In this document: piece by piece, positions 9,836 through 20,080 of the stretch
Position numbering within the stretch: position 1 is the stretch's first letter
Layout: every line of letters begins with the position of its first letter
Origin: Cristatella mucedo
Taxonomy: Eukaryota > Bryozoa > Phylactolaemata > Cristatellidae
Assembly: GCA_009760855.2 (NCBI GenBank)
Contig: WPIO01000525.1
Coordinates: 1-31,361, forward strand
Direction: 5' to 3'
Length of the DNA: 31,361 bases
Notes under the pieces: model-generated
The model's input: only the letters and a program-made list of their open reading frames with translations
Database searches by the model: none
What the model was told of the DNA's origin: nothing
Made by a program: the position numbers and the translations under genes

Positions 9836-10570
9836 ACTCATATGCCTTACGAGCATAAGGGGCTAAATTAGACCATTCAGATTGCATTATACAATGCCGT
9901 TCTCTTCTTGTTAAAACGCTGTTTAGCAGGTTAAATACGAAGACTGTTTTGTGGTCCGATTGCCGTAAGACGGCCCTTGGTGACTCGCCTTTGTAAAACC
10001 TATGAGTGTCCTAAAACTATAGGTAGAAGATAGTCATGTCCTGCCGATGTTTCCTCATAGTTCACTTCATGTTTTACTAAGCAGCAGGTAGTTGCAAGCT
10101 TCTAATTAGGGAAGTCCGAACCAGTCATCGATTTTTGAAGAAGAATTTGCAGTGCCGGTTTCATTTTCCTGGCCATGGTTGGGGCAACGGATTTCGTATT
10201 CCCACGACAAAACAATAGCAATGATGTCATCAGCAAACCGTTGCTGAGAACGTACCGTATTACCCAAGGCTAGATGGTTACTAAGCAACGATCAGTGACA
10301 AGTGTTGCATTTTATTTTGAATAAACTATAACAGCACTTGCTTTGACCTAAATATAGATGCAAGCATCCGGACGTTATCTGGACGCACTTCGTACCTCCT
10401 TTCGCATGCACGAAATATACTTGTTGGTTCATTGAAAAATTATGCCGGCGGCTTAACTTAGTTCATTGTTACTGTACTGGCACACGAAATTTCAGCTTTA
10501 GGACTTTTATTCTCTTCACGAAGATTCTTAGAAATCCCATCGATTGTTTTGTCGGTGTCAATGTATGTAC

Positions 10571-11093
10571 CTCCATCAGTAACTCCACAAAGTCATAAAG
10601 ACATGTGGGTGTTAGGCAGGAGAGTTTTGTATAGCACACTCACAGCCTAAGCGGCTTTCGGTACACATTCGGTAGCCAAATAGACTTCGTCTTACGCAAC
10701 AAAGAGAAAGTGGGAAGCATATCGGAGTTAGGAGAGCAGTTGAGGTAGTGAGTAGCATAGAAGTAGCAGTTCAGGACCGCTGAAAAAGATGTGCCATAGT
10801 CGGCAGTTGGAGAGTAGATGTCGTTGCTTAAGAATTGTGGAAGCGAGTTCCACAGTCTAGGACCTGCAGAGCTGAAGCTTCTGTCGCCAAATGTCTTTAA
10901 TCGGAGGAATGGGCCAGCTAATTTATTGTCCACATATGACCTGAGGGAGCAAACAGGCTGAAACTGATGCAGCAGTTCAGCTAGGTACAAAGGAGCCAAG
11001 CCGTGGTGGGCCTTGTGGGTCAGCATAAGAACTGTGCTCTGTATCCTTTGCTCAACCGGCAACCATCCTAGCTCTTGCAGCAAAGGTGACACG
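10571..11093 (-). mobile_element. 5'-truncated L2/CR1-like element, copy 3 (frameshifted)
   Basis: The same insertion, 523 nt. The minus-strand ORF (11104 to 10640) has substitutions such as LLQELGW for LLKELGW. A one-base gain near 10677 shifts the frame so that the usual C-terminal GYRM part is replaced. Flanks TGTATGTAC (10562-10570) and TGTTTGTAC (11094-11102). Confidence 0.85.
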
Positions 11094-11715
11094 TGTTTGT
11101 ACATAGCACGTACACGTCAGCCAATATTTTATGTTAGGTGATCACTCCTCAATAATGAGTCCTGAGGCTTATCTACATCTGTCCCCACTGGCAGGCAGAA
11201 ATTATCGTTAACTCAACAATACAGTAACCCTGGTTCGTTATCAACACAAGGCAATGGGAACATAAATCTGTACCTTGTGTACTCATAGTGCTAGGCTTCA
11301 GAATATACAAGAAGTAGATGAGATAAAAGACTTCTTCAAACATTGAAATTTAGTCTTCCGTTCACGAACTATGTCTTGCTGTGCTTATGTGAATTTGTAG
11401 TTGAAATCGCTATATTTTTCAGCTTTTGCGTTAGCGAACGCAATCAACAACAATGAGAGTCGGTGATTCTTTAATCTTTCTACATTCCATTGGCTATGTA
11501 GTTCTGAGGTGTAGGAAAGTGTTTTTAACATTAACCGATCGCCTTTGAGAGTAGGTTCGTTAGTGATGTACGTATAGATGATGGAAGGACGAATGCTGTG
11601 ACACCAGTGTGGTCCCTATTTGAAATACAAAATAAGCTGTCATCTCCTGGATAACCGTCGTTAGACAGGCTGGTTCGACTGTAACTATGGTTCTTTTGGG
11701 TGTGATTTTTTTTAG

Positions 11716-11856
11716 CTTGAGGAGCTCTGGATCAGAGAAAATAAAGAGCTCTGCAGTCTTCCTCCCTCAGTTTGTCAGCTGCAAGCCCTGAAAAAGCTCG
11801 ATGCTTCTGACTGTGGCCTAACTAAACTGCCCGATGGCTTGGAAGTCTTGCAGTTG
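11716..11856 (+). CDS. LRR exon A, unit 4
   Basis: 141 nt, the same coding sequence as in units 1 and 3, with the strongest acceptor tract of the A exons (eight Ts before AG). Donor TTG|GTAAGT. Two LRRs, phase 0 at both ends. Confidence 0.8.
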
Positions 11857-13015
11857 GTAAGTTAACGAGTGGCATTTTAGCCGTTAAGTGAAGTTCCTAC
11901 TTTAATGTGGAAAAGATGCCACTTTCTGTGTTTTGCATCCCAAGATGCAGTATTTTCGCAGATCAAAAATACATATCCACGACATTGAAATATCCTATTG
12001 TTGTAGCAATAGCTTCATGCCTCTATTGTGCTTTGTGACCTACCCATGTCAGCAGTGTGTAAACCAGAAATACTTGTTTCGGCACACCGACGTTGAGTAG
12101 TTGGTCCTATGTATTGTCATGTTCACTGAAAATGTGCTTTCGAAAGTGACCTGAATATTTTCACTTAACGGGCTTAGCCTAAATTTGAGGGCAGCATTAT
12201 ATTCAAGTTGAGCACAACATGAATTTTTATTGTAGGTATAAAATTAAAATATGCTTGTACATTTCAGTCTTTTTTCTTAGTGTTTCTACCGTTCTTTTTA
12301 TAATTGATAACCCCGAGCTAGATGCGAAGGTTATCTAGCTGAAAAATCGAAAATATGGTGAAGTTAAAACAAACAAACAATTTAAACGGTGCATCCATTT
12401 GTGTGCTGGTATCGTTACTCGTTTTTACTAGTCAAATGGAGTTCTTTTCACACAATTTCCGACTGAATCGTTAAAAAAGCTACAGGAGCAAAATTACAGG
12501 TTAGAGACAGTTTTTTACGTCGATGTTATACTCAAGTTGAAACACTGTCTAGCATGATATAATGATATACATGTTACTAGTCGCTTGATCATACACGTGA
12601 CAGCCCTTGGTGGCTCATTATTGGAGAAAACTATTCTTGTCCTCAAACGGTTTGTATATCGTCTTCGTGTCCCACCTTAAGTATACTATACTATTTGTTT
12701 ACTTCATGTTTCAGTAAGGAGCAGATAGTAAGAAGCCTATTGTGAGTCGTGTACTCTATTTAATGTTACTGTGTCTCTGGCTGCTGCAGTCCTATTGGAA
12801 TCTCACAGAGACACGAAGACACAATTTTACCGTTAAATGACTGTTTTACAGAGACCTTATTTGAGTGATGTCAATGCAGATGATGGAACAATAACTTGTG
12901 TGTCCCGCCCCTGATATTTATTCGTAATACTCAACACACTGTCATCCCTTGAACGACTGTAGATAGCCATCGTGGCTCGGAAGTCACCATGGTTCTTTTT
13001 CGTGTCATTTTTTAG

Positions 13016-13153
13016 CTGGAAGAGCTCGGGATCAGTAAAAACAAGCTCATCAGTCTTCCTTCCTCCATATGCCAACTGCATGCACTGAAAAAGCTCGTAG
13101 CATTTCAGTGCAACTTAACTAAACTGCCTGAAGGCTTGGAAGGAATGCGGTCG
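13016..13153 (+). CDS. LRR exon B, unit 4
   Basis: 46 codons, phase 0, two LRRs. G at residue 5, K8, K10, K26, V28, GCA at 29 and K at residue 36, so the second repeat reads LTKLPEG instead of LTILPEG. The only difference in type from unit 5 is at residues 5 and 28. Splice sites are intact. Confidence 0.82.
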
Positions 13154-13476
13154 GTAAGTTAAGAAGTGAAACTTTAACTACTGCAAACCGATAGCTTATT
13201 CTTAAATATAGGAATGCTGCTGCTTTGTAACTCTTGCAGCCTATGATTCAGCATCACGGTAGATTAAACGTGGTCCTAAGCAGGGTCGTTTTCGCGAACA
13301 ACGTGCTTTCGACAGTAGGATGCATATATTATGGGATTTGGCTTAGCTTAAAATTATGGACACTTATATAATTTAGGTAAACTTATGATTACATCTCAAT
13401 TCAGCTTTATTAATGAAACAGGACGTTACTTTCATTCGTTATCCGAGTGTCTGTAATCCTTTTTTCTTTAATAAAT

Positions 13477-13632
13477 GATAACCCTGAGGTTGAGACTAGA
13501 GTCGTCCTGCTGCAAAAGGCTGTACTGGAGTTGATAACCAAGTTAAAGAAGCATAAAGGTTGCATTCAAATGTCTGGTGCTATCGTCATCCTTACGTACC
13601 ATTTGGACGAAGCTCTTTTCCCAGAATTTTAG
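13477..13632 (+). other. D segment, unit 4
   Basis: 156 nt, starting DNPEVETRVVLLQ. The open frame extends upstream to an ATG at 13447, but that part is not conserved among units. Carries KHKGCIQMS where unit 5 has KPKDCIKMS. Function unknown. Confidence 0.32.
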
Positions 13633-14352
13633 ACTCATATGCCTTACGAGCATAAGGGGCTAAATTAGACCATTCAGATTGCATTATACAATGCCGTTCT
13701 CTTCTTGTTAAAACGCTGTTTAGCAGGCTTCGCCGTTCGATTGCACGTAAGACGGCCCTTGGTGACTCGCCTTTGTAAAACCTATGAGTGTCCTAAAACT
13801 ATAGGTAGAAGATAGTCATGTCCTGCCGTTGTTTCCTCATAGTTCACTTCATGTTTTACTAAGCAGCAGGTAGTTGCAAGCTTCTAATTAGGGAAGTCCG
13901 AACCAGTCATCGATTTTTGAAGAAGAATTTGCAGTGCCGGTTTCATTTTCCTGGCCATGGTTGGGGCAACGGATTTCGTATTCCCACGACAAAACAATAG
14001 CAATGATGTCATCAGCAAACCGTTGCTGAGAACGTACCGTATTACCCAAGGCTAGATGGTTACTAAGCAACGATCAGTGACAAGTGTTGCATTTTATTTT
14101 GAATAAACTATAATAGCTCTTGCTTTGACCTAAATATAGATGCAAGCATCCGGACGTTATCTGGACGCACTTCGTACCTCGTTTCGCATGCACGAAATAT
14201 GCTTGTTGGTTCATTAAAAAATTATGCCGGCGGCTTAACTTAGTTCATTGTTACTGTACTGGCATACGAAATTTCAGCTTTAGGACTTTTATTCTCTTCA
14301 CGAAGATTCTTAGAAATCCCATCGATTGTTTTGTCGGTGTCAATGTATGTAC

Positions 14353-14874
14353 CTCCATCAGTAACTCCACAAAGTCATAAAGACATGTGGGTGTTAGGCA
14401 GGAGAGTTTTGTATAGCACACTCACAGCCTAAGCGGCTTTCGGTACGCATTCGGTAGCCAATAGACTTCGTCTTACGCAACAAAGAGAAAGTGGGAAGCA
14501 TATCGGAGTTAGGAGAGCAGTTGAGGTAGTGAGTAGCATAGAAGTAGCAGTTCAGGACCGCTGAAAAAGATGTGCCATAGTCGGCAGTTGGAGAGTAGAT
14601 GTCGTTGCTTAAGAATTGTGGAAGCGAGTTCCACAGTCTAGGACCTGCAGAGCTAAAGCTTCTGTCGTAAACTGTCTTTAATCGGAGGAATGGGCCAGCT
14701 AATTTATTGTCCACATATGACCTGAGGGCTCAAACAGGCTGAAACTGATGCAGCAGTTCAGCTAGGTACAAAGGAGCCAAGCCGTGGTGGGCCTTGTGGG
14801 TCAGAATAAGAACTTTGCTCTGTATCCTTTGCTCAACCGGCAACCATCCTAGCTCTTTCAGCAAAGGTGACACG
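14353..14874 (-). mobile_element. 5'-truncated L2/CR1-like element, copy 4 (nonsense)
   Basis: The same insertion, 522 nt. A base change near 14730 turns a cysteine codon of the QPVCALR motif into TGA on the minus strand, so the remaining open part starts only at 14714. Flanks TGTATGTAC (14344-14352) and TGTTTGTAC (14875-14883). Confidence 0.87.
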
Positions 14875-15493
14875 TGTTTGTACATAGCACGTACACGTCA
14901 GCCAATATTTGATGTTGGGTGATCTCTCCTCAATAATGAGTCCTGAGGCTTATCAACATCTGTCCCCACTGGCAGGCACAAATTATCGTTAACTCAACAA
15001 TCCAGTAACCCTGGTTCGTTATCAACACAAGGCAATGGGAACATAAATCTGTACCTTGTGTACTCATAGTGCTAGGCTTCAGAATATACAAGAAGTAGAT
15101 GAGATAAAGACTTCTTCAAACATTGAAATTTAGTCTTCCGTTCACGAACTATGGCTTGCTGTGCTTATGTGAATTTGTAGTTGAAATCGCTATTTTTTTC
15201 AGCTTTTGTGTTAGCGAACGCAATCAAACACAATGAGAGTCGGTGATTCTTTAATCTTTCTACATTCCATTGGCTATGTAGTTCTGAGGTGTAGGAAAGT
15301 GTTTTTAACATTAACCGATCGCCTTTGAGAGTAGGTTCGTTAGTGATGTACGTATAGATGATGGAAGGACGAATGCTGTGACACCAGTGTGGTCCCTATT
15401 TGAAATACAAAATAAGCTGTCATCTCCTGGATAACCGTCGTTAGACAGGCTGGTTCGACTGTAACTATGGTTCTTTTGGGTGTGATGTTTTAG

Positions 15494-15634
15494 CTTGAGG
15501 AGTTCTGGATCAGTGAAAATAAAGAGCTCTGCAGTCTTCCTCCCTCAGTTTGTCAGCTGCAAGCCCTGAAAAAGCTCGATGCTTCTGACTGTGGCCTAAC
15601 TAAACTGCCCGATGGCTTGGAAGTCTTGCAGTTG
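15494..15634 (+). CDS. LRR exon A, unit 5 (two replacements)
   Basis: 141 nt with two changes from the common A sequence. CTC to TTC gives F at residue 4, a core beta-strand leucine. AGA to AGT gives S at residue 7, the residue also seen in exon B, exon C and the unit 6 remnant, so probably ancestral. The acceptor tract is the weakest of the array (GATGTTTTAG). Donor TTG|GTAAGT. Still open and in phase. Confidence 0.75.
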
Positions 15635-16792
15635 GTAAGTTAACGAGTGGCATTTTAGCCGTTAAGTGAAGTTCCTACTTTAATGTGGAAAAGATGCCAC
15701 TTTCTGTGTTTTGCATCCCAAGATGCAGTATTTTCGCAGATCAAAAAAACACATATCCACGACATTGAAATATCCTATTATTGTTTTGGCAATAGCTTCA
15801 TGCCTCTATTGTGCTTTGTGACCTACCAATGTCAGCAGTGTGTAAACCAGAAATACTTGTTTCGGCAGACCGACGTTGAGTAGTTGGTCCTATGTATTGT
15901 CATGTTCACTGAAAATGTGCTTTCGAAAGTGACCTGAATATTTTTCACTTAACGGGCTTAGCCTAAATTTGAGGGCAGCATTATATTCAAGTTGAGCACA
16001 ACATGAATTTTTATTGTAGGTATAAAATTAAAATATGCTTGTACATTCAGTCTTTTTTCTTAGTGTTTCTACCGTTCTTTTTATAATTGATAACCCCGAG
16101 CTAGATGCGAAGGTTATCTAGCTGAAAAATCGAAAATATGGTGAAGTTAAAACAAACAAACAATTTAAACGGTGCATTCATTTGTGTGCTGGTATCGTTA
16201 CTCGTTTTTACTAGTCAAATGGAGTTCTTTTCACACAATTTCCGACTGAATCGCTAAAAAAGCTACAGGAGCAAAATTACAGGTTAGAGACAGTTTTTAC
16301 GTCGATGTTATACTCAAGTTGAAACACTGTCTAGCATGATATAATGATATACATGTTACTAGTCGCTTGATCATACACGTGACAGCCCTTGGTGGCTCAT
16401 TATTGGAGGAAACTATTATTGTCCTCAAACGGTTTGTATATCGTCTTCGTGTCCCACCTTAAGTATACTATTTGTTTACTTCATGTTTCAGTAAGGAGCA
16501 GATAGTAAGAAGCGTATTGTGAGTCGTTTACTCTTTTTAATTTTACTGTGTCTCTGGCTGCTGCAGTCCTATTGGAATCTCACAGAGACACGAAGACACA
16601 ATTTTACCGTTAAATGACTGTTTTACAGAGACCTTATTTGAGTGATGTCAATGCAGATGATGGAACAATAACTTGTGTGTCCCGCCCCTGATATTTATTC
16701 GTAATACTCAACACACTGTCATCCCTTGAACGACCGTAGATAGCCATCGTGGCTCGGAAGTCACCGTGGTTCTTTTTCGTGTCATTTTTTAG

Positions 16793-16930
16793 CTGGAAGA
16801 GCTCCGGATCAGTAAAAACAAGCTCATCAGTCTTCCTTCCTCCATATGCCAACTGCATGCACTGAAAAAGCTCGCAGCATTTCAGTGCAACTTAACTAAA
16901 CTGCCTGAAGGCTTGGAAGGAATGCGGTCG
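16793..16930 (+). CDS. LRR exon B, unit 5
   Basis: 46 codons, phase 0, two LRRs. R at residue 5 (CGG as in unit 2), K10, K26, and uniquely A at residue 28 (GCA for GTA), K36. Residue 28 is the concave-face position of the second repeat equivalent to residue 5 of the first. Acceptor TTTTTTAG and donor TCG|GTAAGT are intact. Confidence 0.82.
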
Positions 16931-17074
16931 GTAAGTTAAGAAGTGAAACTTTAACTATTGCAAACCGAGAGGTTATTCTTAACCACATAAAATCTCAATT
17001 CAGCTTTATAAATGAAACAGGACGTTACTTTCAGTCGTTATTCGATTGTTTGTAATGCTTTTTCTTTAATAATT

Positions 17075-17230
17075 GATAACCCTGAAGTTGAGACTAGAGT
17101 TGTCCTGCTGCAAAAGGCTGTACTGGAGTTGATAACCAAGTTAAAGAAGCCTAAAGATTGCATTAAAATGTCTGGTGCTATCGTCATCCTTACGTATCAT
17201 TTGGAAGAAGCTCTTTTCCCAGAATTTTAG
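17075..17230 (+). other. D segment, unit 5
   Basis: 156 nt, starting DNPEVETRVVLLQ and ending LTYHLEEALFPEF. The frame stays open upstream to an ATG at 17012, giving 72 codons, the longest D reading frame in the array. That upstream extension depends on the local indel pattern, so it is not taken as a real start. Confidence 0.33.
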
Positions 17231-17939
17231 ACTCATATGCCTTACGAGCATAAGGGGCTAAATTATACCATTTAGATTGCATTATACAATGCCGTTCTCT
17301 TCTTGTTAAAACGCTGTGTAGCAGGTTAAATACGAAGACTGTTTTGCGGTCCGATTGCCGTAATACGGCCTTTGGTGACTCGGCTTTGTAAAACCTATGA
17401 GTGTCCTAAAACTATAGGTAGAAGATAGTCATGTCCTGCCGATGTTTCCTCATAGTTCACTTCATGTTTTACTAAGCAGCAGGTAGTTGCAAGCTTCTAA
17501 TTAGGGAAGTCCGAACCAGTCATCGATTTTTGAAGAAGAATTTGCAGTGCCGGTTTCTTTTTCCTGGCCATGGTTGGGGCAACGGATTTCGTATTCCCAC
17601 GACAAAACAATAGCAATGATGTCATCAGCAAACCGTTGCTGAAAACGTACCGTATTACCCAAGGCTAGATGGTTACTAAGCAACGATCAGTGACAAGTGT
17701 TGCATTTTATTTTGAATAAACTATAATAGCTCTTGCTTTGACCTAAATATAGATGCAAGCATCAAGACGTTATCTGGACGCACTTCGTACCTGTTTTCGC
17801 ATGCACGAAATATACTTGTTGGTTCATTAAAAAACAATGCCGGCGGCTTAACTTAGTTGATTGTTACTGTACTGGCATACGCAATTTCAGCTTTAGGACT
17901 TTTATTCTCTTCACGAAGATTCTTAGAAATCTCATCGTT

Positions 17940-17993
17940 TGTTTTGTGGGTGTCAGCTTTGTACATAGAACGAACACGTCAGTCAATATTTGA
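17940..17993. other. Empty L2-like insertion site at the unit 5/6 boundary
   Basis: Here GTGTCAGCTTTGTACATAG replaces the filled arrangement seen at the four earlier boundaries. Sequence on both sides matches the flanks of the element (TTGTTTTGT..GTGTCA on the left, TTTGTACATAG on the right). The site is therefore the pre-insertion state, or less likely a clean loss. Confidence 0.8.
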
Positions 17994-18574
17994 TGTTGGG
18001 TGATCTCTCCTTAGTAATGAGTCCTGAGGCTGATCATCATCTGTCCCCACTGGCAGGCACCAATTATCGTTAACTCAGCAATTCAGTAACCCTGGTTCGT
18101 TATCACTGCAAGGCGTTGGAAACATAAATCTGTACCTTATGTACTCATAGTGCTAGGCTTGAGAATGTACAAGAATTAGATAATATAAAAGACTCCGGCA
18201 AATATTTCTAATTGGTCTTCCCTTCACGAACAATGGCTTGCTGTGGTAATGTGAATTTTAGTTTAAATAGCTATTTTTCAAGGCTTTTGTGTTAGCAAAT
18301 GCGATCAACCACAATGAGAGTCGGTGATTCTTTAAACTTTTTACATTCCATTGGCCATTCAGTTCTGATGTGTGTGAAAGTGTTTTTAGCATCAATCGAT
18401 CGCCACTGAGACTAGGTTCGTTGGTGATGTACACACAGATGATGGAAGGATGAATGCTGAGACATATGTTTGGTTACTATTTACGATAGAAAATAAGCTG
18501 TCATCTCCTGGACGACCTTTGTTGGTCAAGCTGGTTCGAATTTAACCGTTGTTGGTTTTGGTGTGATTTTCTAG

Positions 18575-18604
18575 CTGGAGGAGCTCTGGATCAGTGAAAA
18601 TAAA
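18575..18604 (+). pseudogene. LRR exon remnant, unit 6
   Basis: Ten codons beginning LEELWISEN after a good acceptor (TTTTCTAG), then the deletion junction into TACTTTCATTCG. No donor follows. Its ISEN sequence matches exon C and unit 5 rather than the IREN of units 1-4, supporting S as the older residue. Confidence 0.85.
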
Positions 18605-18654
18605 TACTTTCATTCGTTATCCGACTGTTTTTAATGCTTTTTTTTAAAATAATT

Positions 18655-18810
18655 GATAACCCTGAACTTGAGGCTAGAGTCGTCCTGCTGCAAAATGCTG
18701 CAGTGGAGTTGATTAACAACTTAAAGAAGCCTAAAGATTGCATTAAAATGTCTGGTGCTATCTTCATCCTTACGTACCATTTGGATGAAGCTCTTTTCCC
18801 AGAATTTTAG
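18655..18810 (+). other. D segment, unit 6
   Basis: 156 nt and fully open despite the divergence of this unit. It is of the unit 1 type (DNPELEARVVLLQNAAVEL). It differs from the unit 1 copy at about half a dozen codons, all amino-acid changing, with no indel. That mixture argues for neither clear constraint nor clear decay. Confidence 0.33.
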
Positions 18811-19131
18811 TCTTATATGCCTTACCCGCACGAGGGGCTAAATTAGACCATTCAGATTGCATTATACAATGCCGTTCTCTTCTTGTTAAAACGCTGTTTA
18901 GCGGGTTAATTACGAAACCTGTTTTGCTGTTCGATTGCATGATAGACGGCCCTTGGTGACTCGGCTTTGTAAAACCTATGCGAGTCCTAAAACTATAGGT
19001 AAAAAATAGTCATGTCCTACCGACGTTTACTCATACTTCCTGCATGTTTTACTGAGCAACAGGTAGTTACAAACGTCTAATCGGTGAAGTCCATACCAGT
19101 CGCCGAATTTTGAAGGACGATTTGCTGTGCA

Positions 19132-19660
19132 TTCACGAAGAAGCTCAGAGCGCACCTGTTTAACTCAGCATTTAGCTGATCTGTGTATTTAGCTCTTCGT
19201 GTGCTTACTCTGTGCCTGCCCCTTGAGGATTTTGTTACCATGCACTTGGCAATGCTTTTCATGCAGCATTTTTAAAGTGCCTGGAGTGAGATGTAGTTCT
19301 CTTAAAGTGCTAACATTTATTTACTTATCGCTTAAAAAGCTGCATATCGTGCTTGCAATATTAACCTGGCCTTTCAAAATGTTGACTAACTTCATGGTAA
19401 GATATCGTAGATGATTTGTGTATTTCTATTCGTTCTAAAACCAGGGCCTAATTATTGTGACAATCTTTCTGAATGTCTCAACGTGTCAGCCAGAATTTAA
19501 TTTTTAATATTAACGTTCCACTGGATCGTTTGGGATAGTTGATGTCTATGCTGAAGGGTAACGTAATTTATTCTAGTTGTATGTTAGGTGTTGTCAGTTA
19601 GCAGGTAGAAGGCGTACTGTGGTTTTTCGTTGTGAATTTGTGTGATTGCTGGTGGTAGGT
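19132..19660. repeat. Dispersed repeat R2, copy 1
   Basis: Matches the region 21440-22440 in blocks: TTTAACTCAGCA.. near 19158 with 21478, AAAGTGCCTGGAGTGAGAT near 19273 with 21705, TTTGTGTATTT near 19413 with 22187, and the run from 19500 (ATTAACGTTCCACTGGATCG) with 22280. Two short ORFs (19077 minus, 19199 plus) overlap and show no conserved pattern. No gene is seen. Confidence 0.65.
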
Positions 19661-20080
19661 CATATATAGCCTTAAGGTAGAGTGGATTAACTAGTAGGTG
19701 TTATAGAAACCAATGTTTTTTTAAGCTGTGTTGTAAGATACCAAATTCTTCGACTTAGAAAGAGTGTTTTCTTACTACCAGCGATTGAGAAACTGGAGCA
19801 TCCACCAGGTTCCATTCTAGGTATGTAGACAGGAGCTATAGTTTGCCTGGCTTATGTAATCGAGCAGCCGATCGGTCACTTGTCCGTGCATGACTGCCCA
19901 CTCTTTTTTTGTGGGGCTGGATGTGATCTCCTATAGTAGATGCTTGAAAAGGACTTACAAATAATAAAATTCTAGTGAGTGGCCGGACGGTTGCATGAAC
20001 AAGTAGATTCAAGCCAGCTGGACTCCCCGTGCTAGAGAACGACCTCGGGCGACTCCTAGCAGGGTGTGGACCTTTACTAT
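19661..20080. other. Unassigned sequence, possible SINE-like remnant at its end
   Basis: No coding signal or similarity elsewhere in the window from 19661 to about 19970. From 19978 there is TGGCCGGACGG and, 16 bases later, GATTCAAGCC at 20008, loosely resembling RNA polymerase III A and B boxes of a tRNA-derived SINE. A GC-richer tail abuts the L2-like 3' end. The match is weak and a single copy. Confidence 0.25.

Larger units (their letters stand above)
7345..11131 (+). repeat. Array unit 3
   Basis: 3787 nt. The A-to-B intron, roughly 8515-8960, carries many changes not seen in the other units, for example GAAAGTGTGGAGTTAAAAC where units 1, 2, 4 and 5 read GAAAATATGGTGAAG. Flanking parts match units 4 and 5, so the unit is a mosaic. 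Confidence 0.95.
11132..14912 (+). repeat. Array unit 4
   Basis: 3781 nt. It shares GGAAGGACG and GAGGTGTAGGAAAG with units 3 and 5, but its A-to-B intron matches units 1 and 2. Private changes include a duplicated TATAC (AAGTATACTATACTATTTG near 12681) and a deletion of about 17 nt near 13727. Confidence 0.95.
14913..17993 (+). repeat. Array unit 5
   Basis: 3081 nt. It is short for two reasons: a deletion of about 190 nt at 16982 in the intron after exon B, and the lack of the L2-like insertion at its right boundary. Otherwise it is close to unit 4. Confidence 0.95.
1..19131 (+). repeat. Tandem higher-order array of LRR exon units (5 full + 1 partial)
   Basis: The same roughly 3.8-kb sequence recurs head to tail, recognisable by a start motif TGTTGGGTGATC or close variants at 1, 3790, 7345, 11132, 14913 and 17994. 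Spacings are 3789, 3555, 3787, 3781 and 3081 nt. Short spacings are explained by deletions or by lack of the L2-like insertion. Units 1-5 differ by scattered substitutions and small indels. Unit 6 is clearly more diverged and fades out near 19131. Because the window opens exactly at a unit start, the array may continue to the left. Confidence 0.97.
17994..19131 (+). repeat. Array unit 6, partial and diverged
   Basis: Aligned to the unit start but with frequent substitutions and small indels. A large internal deletion joins codon 10 of exon A (18604) to the sequence just before D, removing the rest of exon A, the whole A-to-B intron and exon B. Homology ends near 19131, after the AGTCCATACCAGTC block that corresponds to 2767 in unit 1. 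Confidence 0.9.
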
